Origin: DATBGZ01 sp963803115
GTDB lineage: Bacteria > Actinomycetota > Actinomycetes > Mycobacteriales > Micromonosporaceae
Assembly: GCA_963803115.1 (NCBI GenBank)
Contig: CAWDLN010000006.1
Coordinates: 372,001 to 436,000, forward strand
Length of the DNA: 64,000 nt
Direction of reading: 5' to 3'
Shown one piece after another: positions 1-9,026 of the stretch. Made by a program: the position numbers and the translations under genes. The notes below the pieces were generated by a model that searched no databases, was not told the origin of the DNA, and worked only from the letters and a program-made list of their open reading frames with translations. Each line of letters opens with the position of its first letter. Within the stretch, counting starts at the first letter, position 1.

Positions 1-970
1 AGACCCCGAAGCCGGCACTCCGCAATCCAGACGAGAGCAGGTCCCGCCTTCTCTCCAATGTGGACCGAAACCCTTGGTAGTACGCGTCCGGCAACGCGAG
101 CGCGACCGCGATCGCTGGCTGGAAGGGTGCACCGTTGACGAAGGTGAGGAACTGCTTCACCCGAAGCACAGCTTGAACCAAAGGCGCCGGCCCGCTGACC
201 CAGCCGATCTTCCAGCCCGTACAGGAGAAAGTCTTGCCAGCCGAGGAGATCCGCAACGTTCGCTCCCGCATGCCCGGCAGTGTCGCGAGTGGACAGTGCG
301 GGCTCGCGGCATCGCTGAAGACCAGGTGCTCATAGACCTCATCGGTGACCGCGACCGCGTCATACTCCTGGCACAGCTCGGCCACGAGCGCCAACTCGTC
401 CGGGGTGAAGACCTTTCCGGTCGGGTTGTGGGGCGAGTTGAGCAACACCACCTTGGTACGACTGGTGAACGCCGCCCGTAACTCCTGGGGATCGAAACCG
501 TACCGTCCATCCGGAGAGGGCCGAAGGGTCACCGCACGCAGCTGGCCCTGGGCGAGGGTGATGCAGGCGGCATACGAGTCGTAGTACGGCTCGAACGCGA
601 CCACCTCGTCGCCCGGTTCGCACAGCGCGAGGATGCTCGCCGCGATCGCCTCGGTGGCGCCCGCCGTGATCAGGATCTCGCCGTCGGGGTCGTACCCAAG
701 ACTCCAGAACCGGCGTTGGTGATCGGCTACGGCGACTCGCAGCTCAGGGATGCCTGGTCCCGGCGGGTACTGGTTGCGACCCGAGTGCAGCGCCTCGGTG
801 GCGGCCGCGAGCATCTCCGGCGGCCCGTCGGTGTCCGGGAAGCCCTGCCCGAGGTTGACCGCACCCGTCCGGGCGGCCAAGGCCGACATTTCCGCGAATA
901 TGGTCGTCCCGAAGGGGCGCATCCGGATGACTCCGACCAGGGGGCTCGTGGCTGCGGTCATGCGCGCCAT
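1..970 (-). CDS. Class I/II PLP aminotransferase (DapC/Rv0858c-like), 3' end beyond window
   Basis: The minus-strand frame is open from 970 to the left edge, about 323 residues of a family usually near 390. It reads as a fold-type I aminotransferase: an N-terminal AVNLGQGFPD segment, the PHNPTG motif, TDEVYEHLVF carrying the Asp that binds the pyridine nitrogen, and SSAGKTFSCTGWKIGW with the PLP-binding Lys. It resembles actinobacterial enzymes annotated as N-succinyldiaminopimelate aminotransferase (lysine/peptidoglycan) and kynurenine/methionine aminotransferases; substrate cannot be decided from sequence. ATG at 970 and ATG at 961 are both possible starts, neither with a strong ribosome site. 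It is divergent from glmS across about 100 bp. The C-terminal Arg that binds the substrate carboxylate lies outside the window. Confidence 0.88.
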   Translation of the reverse strand, partial: MARMTAATSPLVGVIRMRPFGTTIFAEMSALAARTGAVNLGQGFPDTDGPPEMLAAATEALHSGRNQYPPGPGIPELRVAVADHQRRFWSLGYDPDGEILITAGATEAIAASILALCEPGDEVVAFEPYYDSYAACITLAQGQLRAVTLRPSPDGRYGFDPQELRAAFTSRTKVVLLNSPHNPTGKVFTPDELALVAELCQEYDAVAVTDEVYEHLVFSDAASPHCPLATLPGMRERTLRISSAGKTFSCTGWKIGWVSGPAPLVQAVLRVKQFLTFVNGAPFQPAIAVALALPDAYYQGFRSTLERRRDLLSSGLRSAGFGV

Positions 971-1056
971 TGTGCCCGGTCGGCCCGTGGACCTTTCGAT
1001 CAAATGGCCTGCGCGAAAGTCAGGTTTCTGCGCACGCGAGATGCGCGTAAGTCCGC

Positions 1057-1062
1057 TAGGAT
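1057..1062 (+). promoter_or_regulatory. TAGGAT -10 box, probable leaderless start of glmS
   Basis: TAGGAT fits the actinobacterial TANNNT -10 element and ends 7 nt before the glmS ATG, so transcription would start at or next to the start codon. No convincing -35 is visible. There is also no Shine-Dalgarno sequence before the ATG, which agrees with a leaderless mRNA. Confidence 0.5.
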
Positions 1063-1069
1063 GGCCGCC

Positions 1070-2989
1070 ATGTGCGGAATCGTGGGGTACACGGGCGCCC
1101 GACCGGCGCTGGGCATCGTGGTCAACGGATTGCGGCGGTTGGAGTACCGCGGCTACGACTCGGCGGGCGTGGCTGTCCTGGGGGACGATGACGCGCCTGC
1201 GTCCGACGCGGGGCGAGTGGCGCTGCACACGTCCAAGCGCGCGGGCAAACTCGGCAACCTGGAGCAGGAACTCGCCGCGCAATCACCCAACAGTGGCATC
1301 AACAGCGGCACGACCGGCGTGGGGCACACCCGGTGGGCGACCCACGGTGGACCTACGGACCGCAATGCGCACCCACACCGTTCGACCAACGGCCGGCTGG
1401 CCGTGATCCACAACGGCATCCTGGAGAACTTCGCCCGCCTCCGCGCGGAGCTCGAAGACTGCGGTGTCGAATTCGCCAGCGACACCGACACCGAATGCGC
1501 GGCTCACCTGCTCGAACGCGAACTCCACGCCGCTCGTGCATCTTCGCCTGACGGTGATCGGGGTCAGCTCCTGGCCGAGGCGATGCGCCGCGTGTGCCGG
1601 CGGCTTGAGGGCGCCTTTACATTGCTCGCGGTCGACGCGGACACACCCGGAGTGGTCGTGGGCGCGCGTCGGAACTCACCGTTGGTGGTGGGCCGGGGCG
1701 AGGGCGAGAACTTCCTCGCCAGCGACGTCTCGGCCTTCATCGCGCACACGCGTGAGGCCGTCGAGCTGGGGCAGGACCAGGTGGTCCTGATCACTCCCGA
1801 TGCGGTCGAGATCACCGACTTCGACGGCGCGACCGCCGTGGGCAAGGACTTCCACGTCGACTGGGACGCCTCCGCCGCCGAGAAGGACGGCTACGACTAC
1901 TTCATGCTCAAGGAGATCGCCGAGCAGCCGCGAGCGGTGGCGGACACCCTCCGCGGCCGGATGAGCCCGACCGGCCAGCTGATGATGGACGAGATCCGCC
2001 TCACCGAGCATGACCTGCGAGCGGTCGACAAGGTCTTCATCATCGCCTGTGGCACCGCCTATCACGCCGGTCTGGTCGCCAAGTACGCCATCGAGCACTG
2101 GACCCGCCTGCCCTGTGAGGTCGAACTGGCCAGCGAGTTCCGCTACCGCGACCCGGTGCTCGATCGGTCCACATTGGTCGTTGCGATTTCTCAGAGTGGC
2201 GAGACGATGGACACCCTGATGGCGCTGCGGCACGCCCGCGCCCAGAAGGCGCGCGTGCTCGCCATCTGCAACACCAACGGCTCCACGATTCCGCGCGAGT
2301 CCGATGCGGTGTTGTACACGCATGCCGGGCCGGAGGTCGCGGTCGCCTCAACGAAGGCCTTCCTCACCCAACTGGTGGCGTGTTATCTGGTTGGGCTTCA
2401 TCTGGCGCAGGCGCGGGGGGCCAAGTTCGCCGATGAGGTGGGTGCCGTGCTCGACCAGCTCAAGGCGATGCCCGCGGCGGTGGAGCGGGTCCTGGAGACG
2501 ATGGAGTCGGTCCGGGAGCTCGCCCGTGAGTTGGCCCAGTCCCGTTCGGTGCTCTTCATCGGCCGGCACGTGGGCTATCCGGTGGCGCTGGAGGGCGCGC
2601 TCAAGCTCAAGGAGCTCGCCTACATGCACGCGGAGGGCTTCGCGGCCGGCGAGCTGAAGCACGGCCCGATCGCGCTGATCGATGAGGGCACACCAGTCGT
2701 CTGCGTGGTGCCGTCCCCGGTGGGCCGGGACCTGCTGCACGACAAGATCGTTTCAAACATTCAAGAGGTACGGGCGAGGGGCGCCCGGACCATCGTGATC
2801 GCCGAGGCGGGTGACGAGTCAGTACGGCCGTACGCGAACCACCTCATCGAGGTACCGCCGACGCCCACCCTGCTCGCTCCTCTGGTGACCACGGTGCCGC
2901 TGCAGGTACTGGCGTGCGAGATCGCCACTGCTCGCGGGCACGACGTCGATCAGCCCCGCAATCTCGCCAAGTCAGTAACGGTCGAGTGA
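1070..2989 (+). CDS. glmS: Glutamine--fructose-6-phosphate aminotransferase (isomerizing)
   Basis: Makes glucosamine-6-phosphate from fructose-6-phosphate and glutamine, the first step to UDP-GlcNAc and peptidoglycan; cytoplasmic. 639 residues. It starts MCGIVGYTG, so Cys2 becomes the N-terminal nucleophile of the Ntn glutaminase after Met removal. This fixes the start at 1070 although the frame is open far upstream and an ATG lies at 1061. The glutaminase domain covers about residues 1-230. Two SIS isomerase domains follow, with the sugar-phosphate loop ISQSGETMDTL, and the protein ends PRNLAKSVTVE as in the family. The stop overlaps the start of the LysE gene by GTGA. Confidence 0.97.
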   Translation: MCGIVGYTGARPALGIVVNGLRRLEYRGYDSAGVAVLGDDDAPASDAGRVALHTSKRAGKLGNLEQELAAQSPNSGINSGTTGVGHTRWATHGGPTDRNAHPHRSTNGRLAVIHNGILENFARLRAELEDCGVEFASDTDTECAAHLLERELHAARASSPDGDRGQLLAEAMRRVCRRLEGAFTLLAVDADTPGVVVGARRNSPLVVGRGEGENFLASDVSAFIAHTREAVELGQDQVVLITPDAVEITDFDGATAVGKDFHVDWDASAAEKDGYDYFMLKEIAEQPRAVADTLRGRMSPTGQLMMDEIRLTEHDLRAVDKVFIIACGTAYHAGLVAKYAIEHWTRLPCEVELASEFRYRDPVLDRSTLVVAISQSGETMDTLMALRHARAQKARVLAICNTNGSTIPRESDAVLYTHAGPEVAVASTKAFLTQLVACYLVGLHLAQARGAKFADEVGAVLDQLKAMPAAVERVLETMESVRELARELAQSRSVLFIGRHVGYPVALEGALKLKELAYMHAEGFAAGELKHGPIALIDEGTPVVCVVPSPVGRDLLHDKIVSNIQEVRARGARTIVIAEAGDESVRPYANHLIEVPPTPTLLAPLVTTVPLQVLACEIATARGHDVDQPRNLAKSVTVE

Positions 2990-3663
2990 GCTCCTACCTC
3001 GCCTTCGCCCTCTTCGCCGCCGTCCTCACCATCACGCCGGGGCTCGACACCCTGCTGGTTCTGAAGACGACGGCCACGGGTGGACGCGGGGCCGGGCTCG
3101 CGGCCGTCGCCGGCATCGGGCTCGGGTGTCTCACCTGGGCGGTGGCCAGTGCGATCGGCGTAACGGCGATCATCAACGCCTCCTGGGTCGCGTTCGAGGT
3201 GCTCCGAGTGGCCGGCGTGGCGTACCTGTGCTGGCTCGGCCTCCGAGCGCTGTGGTCCGCCCGCCGCCTGCCGGCCACCGGCGGTGTGGAAGCGCCGCCG
3301 CCGGCCGCCGGCGGCAAGGAGGGGCACCTTTATGGCCAGAATCCGTATGGAAGGGCACCTTCCTTGCGCGCGGCCTTCCGCACCGGGCTCACCACGAATC
3401 TGTTGAATCCCAAGGTCGGGGCGTTCTACCTGTCGGTGCTGCCACAGTTCTTGCCCGAAGGCGTGAATCCGCTTGCCGGCTCGCTGGGGCTCGGCGCGAT
3501 CCATGTTGTCGAGGGCTTCGTGTGGCTATCGCTCGTCGTGCTGGCGGTCACGCGGGCGAAGGGGTGGCTCACGCGGCCCACCGTCCGGCGGCAGCTGGAA
3601 CGGCTGTCCGGGGTGGTGTTCCTCGGCTTCGGCGTCCGCCTCGCGCTGGAGCGGGCTCCGTGA
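2986..3663 (+). CDS. LysE/RhtB-family amino acid exporter
   Basis: 225-residue inner-membrane protein with the LysE pattern of about six helices. It has the family N-terminal signature TPGLDTLLVLKTT and the TTNLLNPKVGAFYLSVLPQFLP block in the second half. It probably exports an amino acid or related small molecule; substrate unknown. GTG at 2986 overlaps the glmS stop (GTGA), so the two are probably translationally coupled. The loop between helices 3 and 4 carries an in-frame insertion (3316-3365) made of two copies of a GGGCACCTT repeat, longer than the family normally has there. Confidence 0.85.
   Translation: MSSYLAFALFAAVLTITPGLDTLLVLKTTATGGRGAGLAAVAGIGLGCLTWAVASAIGVTAIINASWVAFEVLRVAGVAYLCWLGLRALWSARRLPATGGVEAPPPAAGGKEGHLYGQNPYGRAPSLRAAFRTGLTTNLLNPKVGAFYLSVLPQFLPEGVNPLAGSLGLGAIHVVEGFVWLSLVVLAVTRAKGWLTRPTVRRQLERLSGVVFLGFGVRLALERAP
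3316..3365 (+). repeat. In-frame palindromic repeat pair inside LysE gene
   Basis: AAGGAGGGGCACCTT (3316-3330) and GGAAGGGCACCTTCC (3349-3363) are near-direct copies. The second is a near-perfect palindrome (GGAAGG...CCTTCC). The pair falls in the loop coding region and keeps frame, adding about 17 residues including KEGHLYGQNPYGRAP. It looks like a small REP-type element tolerated in a cytoplasmic loop. Confidence 0.5.
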
Positions 3664-3690
3664 CGGGTGGCCGTAGGTCGGTCGCCGATG

Positions 3691-4389
3691 TCAGGCTGCC
3701 GTACTCGCCGCAGTCCCGGAGACCGGCTTGATGTGCGCGAAGGCGCTGCGGGCGTTCCAGCTGGGGAAGGCTCGGACGAGCCACGACGGGCCGTGGAGTT
3801 GAATGCGGCCGCTGCGGGCGACTTCCGCCCAGCTGAGCTGTCCAGCGTGCCATTTGACGAAGGCTTCGGCTTCGGCCGTGATGTAGAGGTCCTCGTCGAG
3901 ACCTGAGTACGTCTTGCAGATCTCGGTGTCGCCACGCTCGATCAGCAGCCAGTACCGTTCGGGTCGTCGGCCTCCCGTGAAGTCGAAGCGGATGACGACT
4001 CGTCGACCCGGCAGACGATCCCGGCGCAGCATGTTGCACATCGACCACAAGGCCACAAAGGGATCGAGGTGCTCGGGAGCGATCTCGAGCCACGCCGCAC
4101 CCCACTCGCCGAGCGACGCGCAGACCTTGAAGAGGTCGTGACCCGCCGGCGTGAGCTCGTAGTGGCCCCCGCGCCCGTCGGGCTTAGGTGCCGACTCGAC
4201 AATCCCGAGCCGTTCTAGCTGCCGGAGCCGCTGCGAGAGGAGCGTACGGGAGAGCCCGGGCGCGCCCTCCAGGATCTCGCTGAAGCTTCCGCAGCCCAGG
4301 TACAGGTTGCGGATGATCAGCGGCGTCCAGCGCTCGGCGAATATCTCGGCGCCTCGGGCGATGGGGCAGTACTGGCCGTAGGTCCGCAC
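3691..4389 (-). CDS. HxlR-family winged-helix regulator with C-terminal SCP2-like region
   Basis: 232 residues. Residues 1-95 are an HxlR domain: YGQYCPIARGAEIFAERW with the family Cys, then LSRTLLSQRLRQLERLGIV as recognition helix and wing, ending YELTPAGHDL. Residues ~100-225 (RVVIRFDFTGGRRPERYWLL and following) resemble the sterol-carrier/MMPL-like tail seen in many actinobacterial HxlR proteins and may sense a hydrophobic ligand. The GTG start at 4389 is used. The gene diverges from the FAD oxidoreductase across about 150 bp, so it is the likely regulator of that gene; that link is inference. Confidence 0.85.
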   Translation of the reverse strand: MRTYGQYCPIARGAEIFAERWTPLIIRNLYLGCGSFSEILEGAPGLSRTLLSQRLRQLERLGIVESAPKPDGRGGHYELTPAGHDLFKVCASLGEWGAAWLEIAPEHLDPFVALWSMCNMLRRDRLPGRRVVIRFDFTGGRRPERYWLLIERGDTEICKTYSGLDEDLYITAEAEAFVKWHAGQLSWAEVARSGRIQLHGPSWLVRAFPSWNARSAFAHIKPVSGTAASTAA

Positions 4390-4542
4390 AAGGCCATCGT
4401 CGCGCGCTCGTCCCAGCCCGTGAAGTCCAGATTGTTGACTTCACGGCCGCGGTCCGCGGTGGTGCCATGGGGCCGTCGAACGAACGCCGACGGCACCACC
4501 GATTACCGAAAAGTCGGGCACCTGGACGGGGAGGCACGCGCG

Positions 4543-5909
4543 ATGAAGATTGACGGATTCCGGGGCCAGCTGATTACCCCTGACGACCCCGAATACGACA
4601 CCGCCCGAGCCGTGTGGAATGGCTCCGTTGAACGACGCCCACGGCTCATCGCCCGGTGCAGCGGGACCGCCGACGTGGCCGAGGCTGTGCGCTTCGCCCG
4701 TGACCACGACCTGGAGATCGCGGTACGAGGCGGGGGCCACAACGTGGCCGGCACCGCGGTCTGCGATGACGGGATCGTCATCGACCTGTCGGCGATGCGC
4801 GCGGTGTGGGTCGACTCCGCGGACTGCACGGCGCGGGTGCAGGGCGGTGCTCTATGGGGCGATGTCGACCACGAGACGCAGGCCCACGGTCTGGCCACGA
4901 CCGGCGGCATCGTGGGCCACACCGGCGTCGCCGGGCTCACCCTCGGCGGGGGCATCGGCTTCCTCATGCGAAGGCACGGGCTCGCAATCGACAACCTGCT
5001 GGCCGCCGAGGTGGTCACCGCCGATGGCACCATCGTCCGCGCGTCCGCCGACCAACACCCCGATCTGTTCTGGTCGTTGCGCGGTGGCGGCGGCAACTTC
5101 GGCGTGGTCACCACGTTCTGGTTCGCGCTACACAAGGTCGGCCCGACCGTCATGGCCGGATCCGTCTTCTGGGCGGCCGACGACACCACCGACGTGCTGC
5201 GCTTCTACCGGGACTTCGCGTCCGAAGCGCCCGACGAGCTCGGGACCGTCGTCAGGCTCGGCACGATCCCCCCGCTGCCCGACATTCCCACGGACCTGCA
5301 CTGGCGGCCGGCCATCGCGGTCATTTGCTGCTACGCCGGCGCCGTCGAAGCCGGCGAGCGTGCGGTGCGGACGCTCCGCCGGTTCGGGACGCCGGTCGTC
5401 GACCTGCTCGGACCCACGCCGTACGTCGCCTTCCAAGGCGCCATGGACGACACCGTCCTTCATGGATGGCACTACTACTGGAAGTCCACGAACCTCGACG
5501 GCCTTTCCGACAACGCCATTGCCGCCATCGCCGATCACGCCTACACCGCCGGCTCGCCCCGGTCGTACGCGGCGATGTTCCACCTGGGTGGGGCCGTCGC
5601 CCGAGTCCTCGTGACGCCACCGCTTATGCGGGTCGCGACGTGGCCCACAACATCATCATCGACGCGGTGTGGCTCCCCGACGAGTCCGCCGAGTACGCCG
5701 CGGCCGAGAGCGCGTGGGCGCGACGGTTCCTCCAAGCCCTCCAACCGCACCGCGGCGCAGGCGTCTACGTCAACTTCCTTGATGCCGACGACACCAGCCG
5801 CATTCGCGAGGCCTACGGCGATCAGAACTACCGCCGACTCGCAGAAATCAAGGCCAAGTACGACCCCGACAACGCCTTCCACCACAACAGGAACATCCAC
5901 CCTGCTTGA
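4543..5909 (+). pseudogene. FAD-binding (BBE-type) oxidoreductase, one frameshift
   Basis: About 455 codons of a berberine-bridge/6-hydroxynicotine-oxidase-like flavoprotein. The N-terminal FAD_binding_4 domain has RGGGHNVAGTAV, whose His is the usual covalent FAD attachment, then LTLGGGIGFLMRRHGL. The BBE tail ends YDPDNAFHHNRNIHPA. ATG 4543 has GGGGAGG about 8 nt upstream. The frame breaks near 5607: GTCCTCGTGAC needs one more C (Val-Pro-Arg-Asp) to join the tail, which continues in another frame to 5909. The GHTGVAG loop lacks the Cys of bicovalent members. Either a young pseudogene or a one-base error in a C run. Substrate not predictable. Confidence 0.85.
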
Positions 5910-5996
5910 GCGTCGCCTGGCGAGCATATCGTAGACGAGGACGCCGAAACGACCAAGATCGGCGGGAACGTCGCCAGCGACACACAAGGTGACCGA

Positions 5997-6002
5997 TAGG
6001 CT
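5997..6002 (+). promoter_or_regulatory. TAGGCT -10 box, probable leaderless acpS start
   Basis: TAGGCT ends 6 nt before GTG 6009, the spacing expected if the transcript begins at the start codon. No Shine-Dalgarno sequence is seen in between. The -35 region is not convincing. Confidence 0.4.
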
Positions 6003-6008
6003 GCGGGC

Positions 6009-6389
6009 GTGATCGTGGCAGTCGGTATCGACGTGGTGCTCGTCGATCGGTTCGTGCGGGCGTTGGCCCGTACACCGTTGCTGAGCGAAAGAATCTTCAC
6101 CGAAGCGGAGCGCCTCACCGACTCCGGCAACCCTCGACCGCCAGAGTCCCTGGCGGCCCGCTTCGCGGCCAAGGAGGCCGTGGCCAAGGCACTCGGCGCG
6201 CCGACCGGCCTCAACTGGCACGACTGCGAAATCGTGACCGACCACGATGGACGGCCGTGGCTCACGGTCTCCGGCACTGTGGCGGCCGCGGCCGTTGAGC
6301 GCGGCGTCAGCCGATGGCACCTGTCGCTATCGCATGACGGCGGGATCGCCTCGGCCATGGTGGTTGCCGAACGGGACGATGCCGCATGA
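6009..6389 (+). CDS. acpS: Holo-[acyl-carrier-protein] synthase
   Basis: Transfers 4'-phosphopantetheine from CoA to acyl carrier protein. 126 residues, the usual AcpS length. The Mg-binding Asp lies in the N-terminal VGIDVVLVDRF, and ARFAAKEAVAKALG carries the conserved FxxKEA helix with the second metal ligand. WHLSLSHDGGIASAMVV is the conserved C-terminal strand. GTG 6009 is the start. It overlaps nnr by ATGA, opening the acpS-nnr-alr-hydrolase-tsaE run. Confidence 0.95.
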   Translation: MIVAVGIDVVLVDRFVRALARTPLLSERIFTEAERLTDSGNPRPPESLAARFAAKEAVAKALGAPTGLNWHDCEIVTDHDGRPWLTVSGTVAAAAVERGVSRWHLSLSHDGGIASAMVVAERDDAA

Positions 6390-7876
6390 GGGCGGCGTGG
6401 CGGGCGGCCGATGTGCGAGCGGCGGAGGAGCGGCTCATGGCCACGCTGCCCGTGCTCACCCTGATGCTGCGTGCCGCAACCGGGCTGGCCCGCCGATGCG
6501 CGGAGGTTCTCACCGACCGTGGCGGCGTCTACGGTCGCCGGGTGTTGTTACTCGTCGGCGCCGGCAACAACGGCGGCGATGCCCTCTTCGCGGGTGCCTT
6601 GCTGGCGCGGCGGGGCGTAGACGTGCGAGCGGTGCTGCTCGTTCCCGATCGGGCTCATCAGGAGGGCTTGGCGGCGTTGCGGAGAGCCGGGGGCCGGGTC
6701 GAGCCAGGGCTGAGCGCTCTCGACGACTCCACAGTGGACATCGTCGTGGACGGGGTGGTGGGCATCGGCGCCACGGGCACGCTGCGCGGGTCGGCGGCGG
6801 AGGCGGCCGAGCGGTTGACCGCGGTACGCGCGCGCGCACCGCGGCCGGCCGTGGTCGCGGTGGACGTTCCGTCCGGTGTGGACGTTGACACCGGAGCCGT
6901 CGAAGGGCCGGTGCTGCAGGCCGACGTCACCGTGACCTTCGGCTGTCTGAAGCCGGCCCATGTCGTGGGTCCGGCCGCGCCCTTGGCGGGGCAGGTCGAT
7001 CTGGTCGACATTGGACTGCCGCGACCACAGGCAGATCCGGCCGTATTCGTGCCCGACATCGCCGATATCGCCGGGTGGTGGCCGGTGCCGAACCCGGGCT
7101 CGGACAAGTACACCCGGGGCGTGGCCGGCCTCGCCACGGGCTCTCGCGACTTCCCCGGGGCCGCGCTCATGTCGACCAGTGGGGCGCTTGCCGGCCCGGC
7201 CGGGATGGTGCGCTATGCGGGCCCGATCGCGGCCGACGTCATCCGGGCGCACCCGTCAGTCGTCATCAGTGAAAGGGTCGCCGACACGGGCCGGGTGCAG
7301 GCGTGGCTGGTCGGCTGTGGTCTCGGCACGGACGATCGCGCCCGAGACGAGCTACGTGCCGTGCTTGGGTCACCCGTACCGGCGATTCTCGATGCCGACG
7401 CACTGACGCTGGCCGGTGAAGGGCCATTGGCCGACCGACTGCGAAAGCGTTCCGCGCCGACCGTGGTGACCCCGCACGACCGGGAGTACGCGCGCTTGGC
7501 CGGCCAGTCCGTGGGCCCGGATCGGGTCGCCGCCGCGCGCCTGCTTGCGCACCGCTTGGGCGTGGTGGTGCTCCTCAAAGGCGACCGCACCGTGGTGGCG
7601 AGCCCGGACGGTCGGGCCTGGGCCAATCCGAGCGGCTCCGCGGCGCTGGCCACCGCGGGCACCGGAGACGTCCTGGCGGGCTTGCTCGTGTCGCTTCTCG
7701 CCGCGGGTCTGCCGGCGGAACGGGCTGCACTGGTCGGGGTCTTCGTGCACGGCTTGGCCGGCCGGCACGCCGCCGAGCGTTTCAGCGCGCATGGGAACGC
7801 TCCCGTGACCGCACCGGACGTGGCCGCCGCCGTGCCTGCGGTGATCGCAACTCTGGCAAAACCTACCGACCGGTAA
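6386..7876 (+). CDS. nnr: Bifunctional NAD(P)HX epimerase / ADP-dependent NAD(P)HX dehydratase
   Basis: Repairs hydrated NADH and NADPH. 496 residues. The N-terminal YjeF epimerase half (about 1-215) has VGAGNNGGDALFAGALL and the VDVPSGVDVDTG loop. The C-terminal ribokinase-like dehydratase half (about 230-490) has VTPHDREYARL, and ATAGTGDVLAGLL with the catalytic Asp of the family GxGD motif. The start overlaps the acpS stop (ATGA). The gene lies next to alr, as is common in actinobacteria. Confidence 0.94.
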   Translation: MRAAWRAADVRAAEERLMATLPVLTLMLRAATGLARRCAEVLTDRGGVYGRRVLLLVGAGNNGGDALFAGALLARRGVDVRAVLLVPDRAHQEGLAALRRAGGRVEPGLSALDDSTVDIVVDGVVGIGATGTLRGSAAEAAERLTAVRARAPRPAVVAVDVPSGVDVDTGAVEGPVLQADVTVTFGCLKPAHVVGPAAPLAGQVDLVDIGLPRPQADPAVFVPDIADIAGWWPVPNPGSDKYTRGVAGLATGSRDFPGAALMSTSGALAGPAGMVRYAGPIAADVIRAHPSVVISERVADTGRVQAWLVGCGLGTDDRARDELRAVLGSPVPAILDADALTLAGEGPLADRLRKRSAPTVVTPHDREYARLAGQSVGPDRVAAARLLAHRLGVVVLLKGDRTVVASPDGRAWANPSGSAALATAGTGDVLAGLLVSLLAAGLPAERAALVGVFVHGLAGRHAAERFSAHGNAPVTAPDVAAAVPAVIATLAKPTDR

Positions 7877-7879
7877 GAT
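7874..7879 (+). promoter_or_regulatory. TAAGAT -10 box before alr
   Basis: TAAGAT straddles the nnr stop codon and ends 7 nt before the alr ATG, giving a second possible leaderless start. It would let alr be transcribed apart from acpS-nnr. Confidence 0.4.
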
Positions 7880-7886
7880 AGTCGTC

Positions 7887-9026
7887 ATGTGGCAGGCGGA
7901 GGTGCGCGTCGACCTGGACGCAATCGAGGCCAACGTTCGCCTGCTGCGCGCCGCGACGACGGCCGAGGTCATGGCGGTGGTCAAGGGCGACGGCTACGGC
8001 CACGGCATGGTCCCATCGGCCCGGGCGGCCGTTCGCGGTGGCGCGACGTGGCTCGGTGGCTGCACGGTCCATGAGGCGTTGGCGCTGCGAGCGGCGGGTC
8101 TCACCGTTCCGGTGCTCGCCTGGCTCATGGCGCCCGGCGTGCCGCTGGAACCGGCCATCACCGCCGACATCGACCTGAGCGCTGCGACCGGGCTGCACGT
8201 AAAAGAGATCGTGAGCGCCGCCCGCCGTACCGGACGTACTGCTCGTATGCATCTCAAGCTGGACACCGGCCTATCGCGCGGTGGTGCCCTCCTCGCCGAC
8301 TGGCCGGGGCTGTGCGAGGCCGCGGCCAAGGCCCAGGCCGACGGCGCCGTGGAGGTGGTCGGCGTGTGGAGCCACCTCGTCCACGCCGACGCGGAGGACC
8401 ATCCGGGGAACGACCGGCAGCTGGAGGTTTTCCGGGAGGGGCTGGCGAGCGCCGAACGGCTGGGCATCACGCCCAGGTACCGCCATCTGGCCAACTCCGC
8501 CGCGACGCTGACCCGACCCGAGACGCACTTCGATCTGGTCCGGCCGGGCATCGCGTGTTACGGGCTCTCTCCGGTGCCGGGTACGGAGATCGGCCTGCGG
8601 CCGGCTATGACCGTTCGGGCGCGAGTGACCCAGACGAAGAGGGTGCCGGCCGGGCAGGGTGTCTCGTACGGTCACACGTACGTGACACCACACGAGACCA
8701 CGCTGGCCTTGGTCCCGCTCGGGTACGCCGACGGCGTACCGCGGGCGGCCAGCAACCGCGCCTCTGTTTGGCTGGCCGGAGCCCAGCACAGGATCGCCGG
8801 CCGGGTCTGCATGGACCAGATCGTGGTTGATTGTGGTGACGACCGGGTGACCGCGGGAGATGTGGCAGTCCTATTTGGACCGGGCACCGACGGGGAACCT
8901 GTCGCTGATGACTGGGCCGCTGCGGCTGACACCATCAACTACGAGATCGTTACCCGGTTCGGCAGCGCACGCGTCCCGCGCGTCTACGTCGGTGCTGCGG
9001 CGTCCTCAATGGATGGTTCCGCATGA
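7887..9026 (+). CDS. alr: Alanine racemase
   Basis: PLP enzyme making D-alanine for peptidoglycan. 379 residues. The Schiff-base Lys is in VMAVVKGDGYGHG (about residue 34). HLKLDTGLSRGG and the second catalytic Tyr region GVSYGHTYVT, then the CMDQIVVDCGD block, are all present. The TIM-barrel plus C-terminal beta domain length is normal. Its stop overlaps the hydrolase start by ATGA. Confidence 0.97.
   Translation: MWQAEVRVDLDAIEANVRLLRAATTAEVMAVVKGDGYGHGMVPSARAAVRGGATWLGGCTVHEALALRAAGLTVPVLAWLMAPGVPLEPAITADIDLSAATGLHVKEIVSAARRTGRTARMHLKLDTGLSRGGALLADWPGLCEAAAKAQADGAVEVVGVWSHLVHADAEDHPGNDRQLEVFREGLASAERLGITPRYRHLANSAATLTRPETHFDLVRPGIACYGLSPVPGTEIGLRPAMTVRARVTQTKRVPAGQGVSYGHTYVTPHETTLALVPLGYADGVPRAASNRASVWLAGAQHRIAGRVCMDQIVVDCGDDRVTAGDVAVLFGPGTDGEPVADDWAAAADTINYEIVTRFGSARVPRVYVGAAASSMDGSA

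Noticed and set aside
716..1069. Upstream extension of glmS in the same frame
   Set aside because: GlmS needs Cys directly after the initiator Met; the extension also covers the divergent aminotransferase gene.
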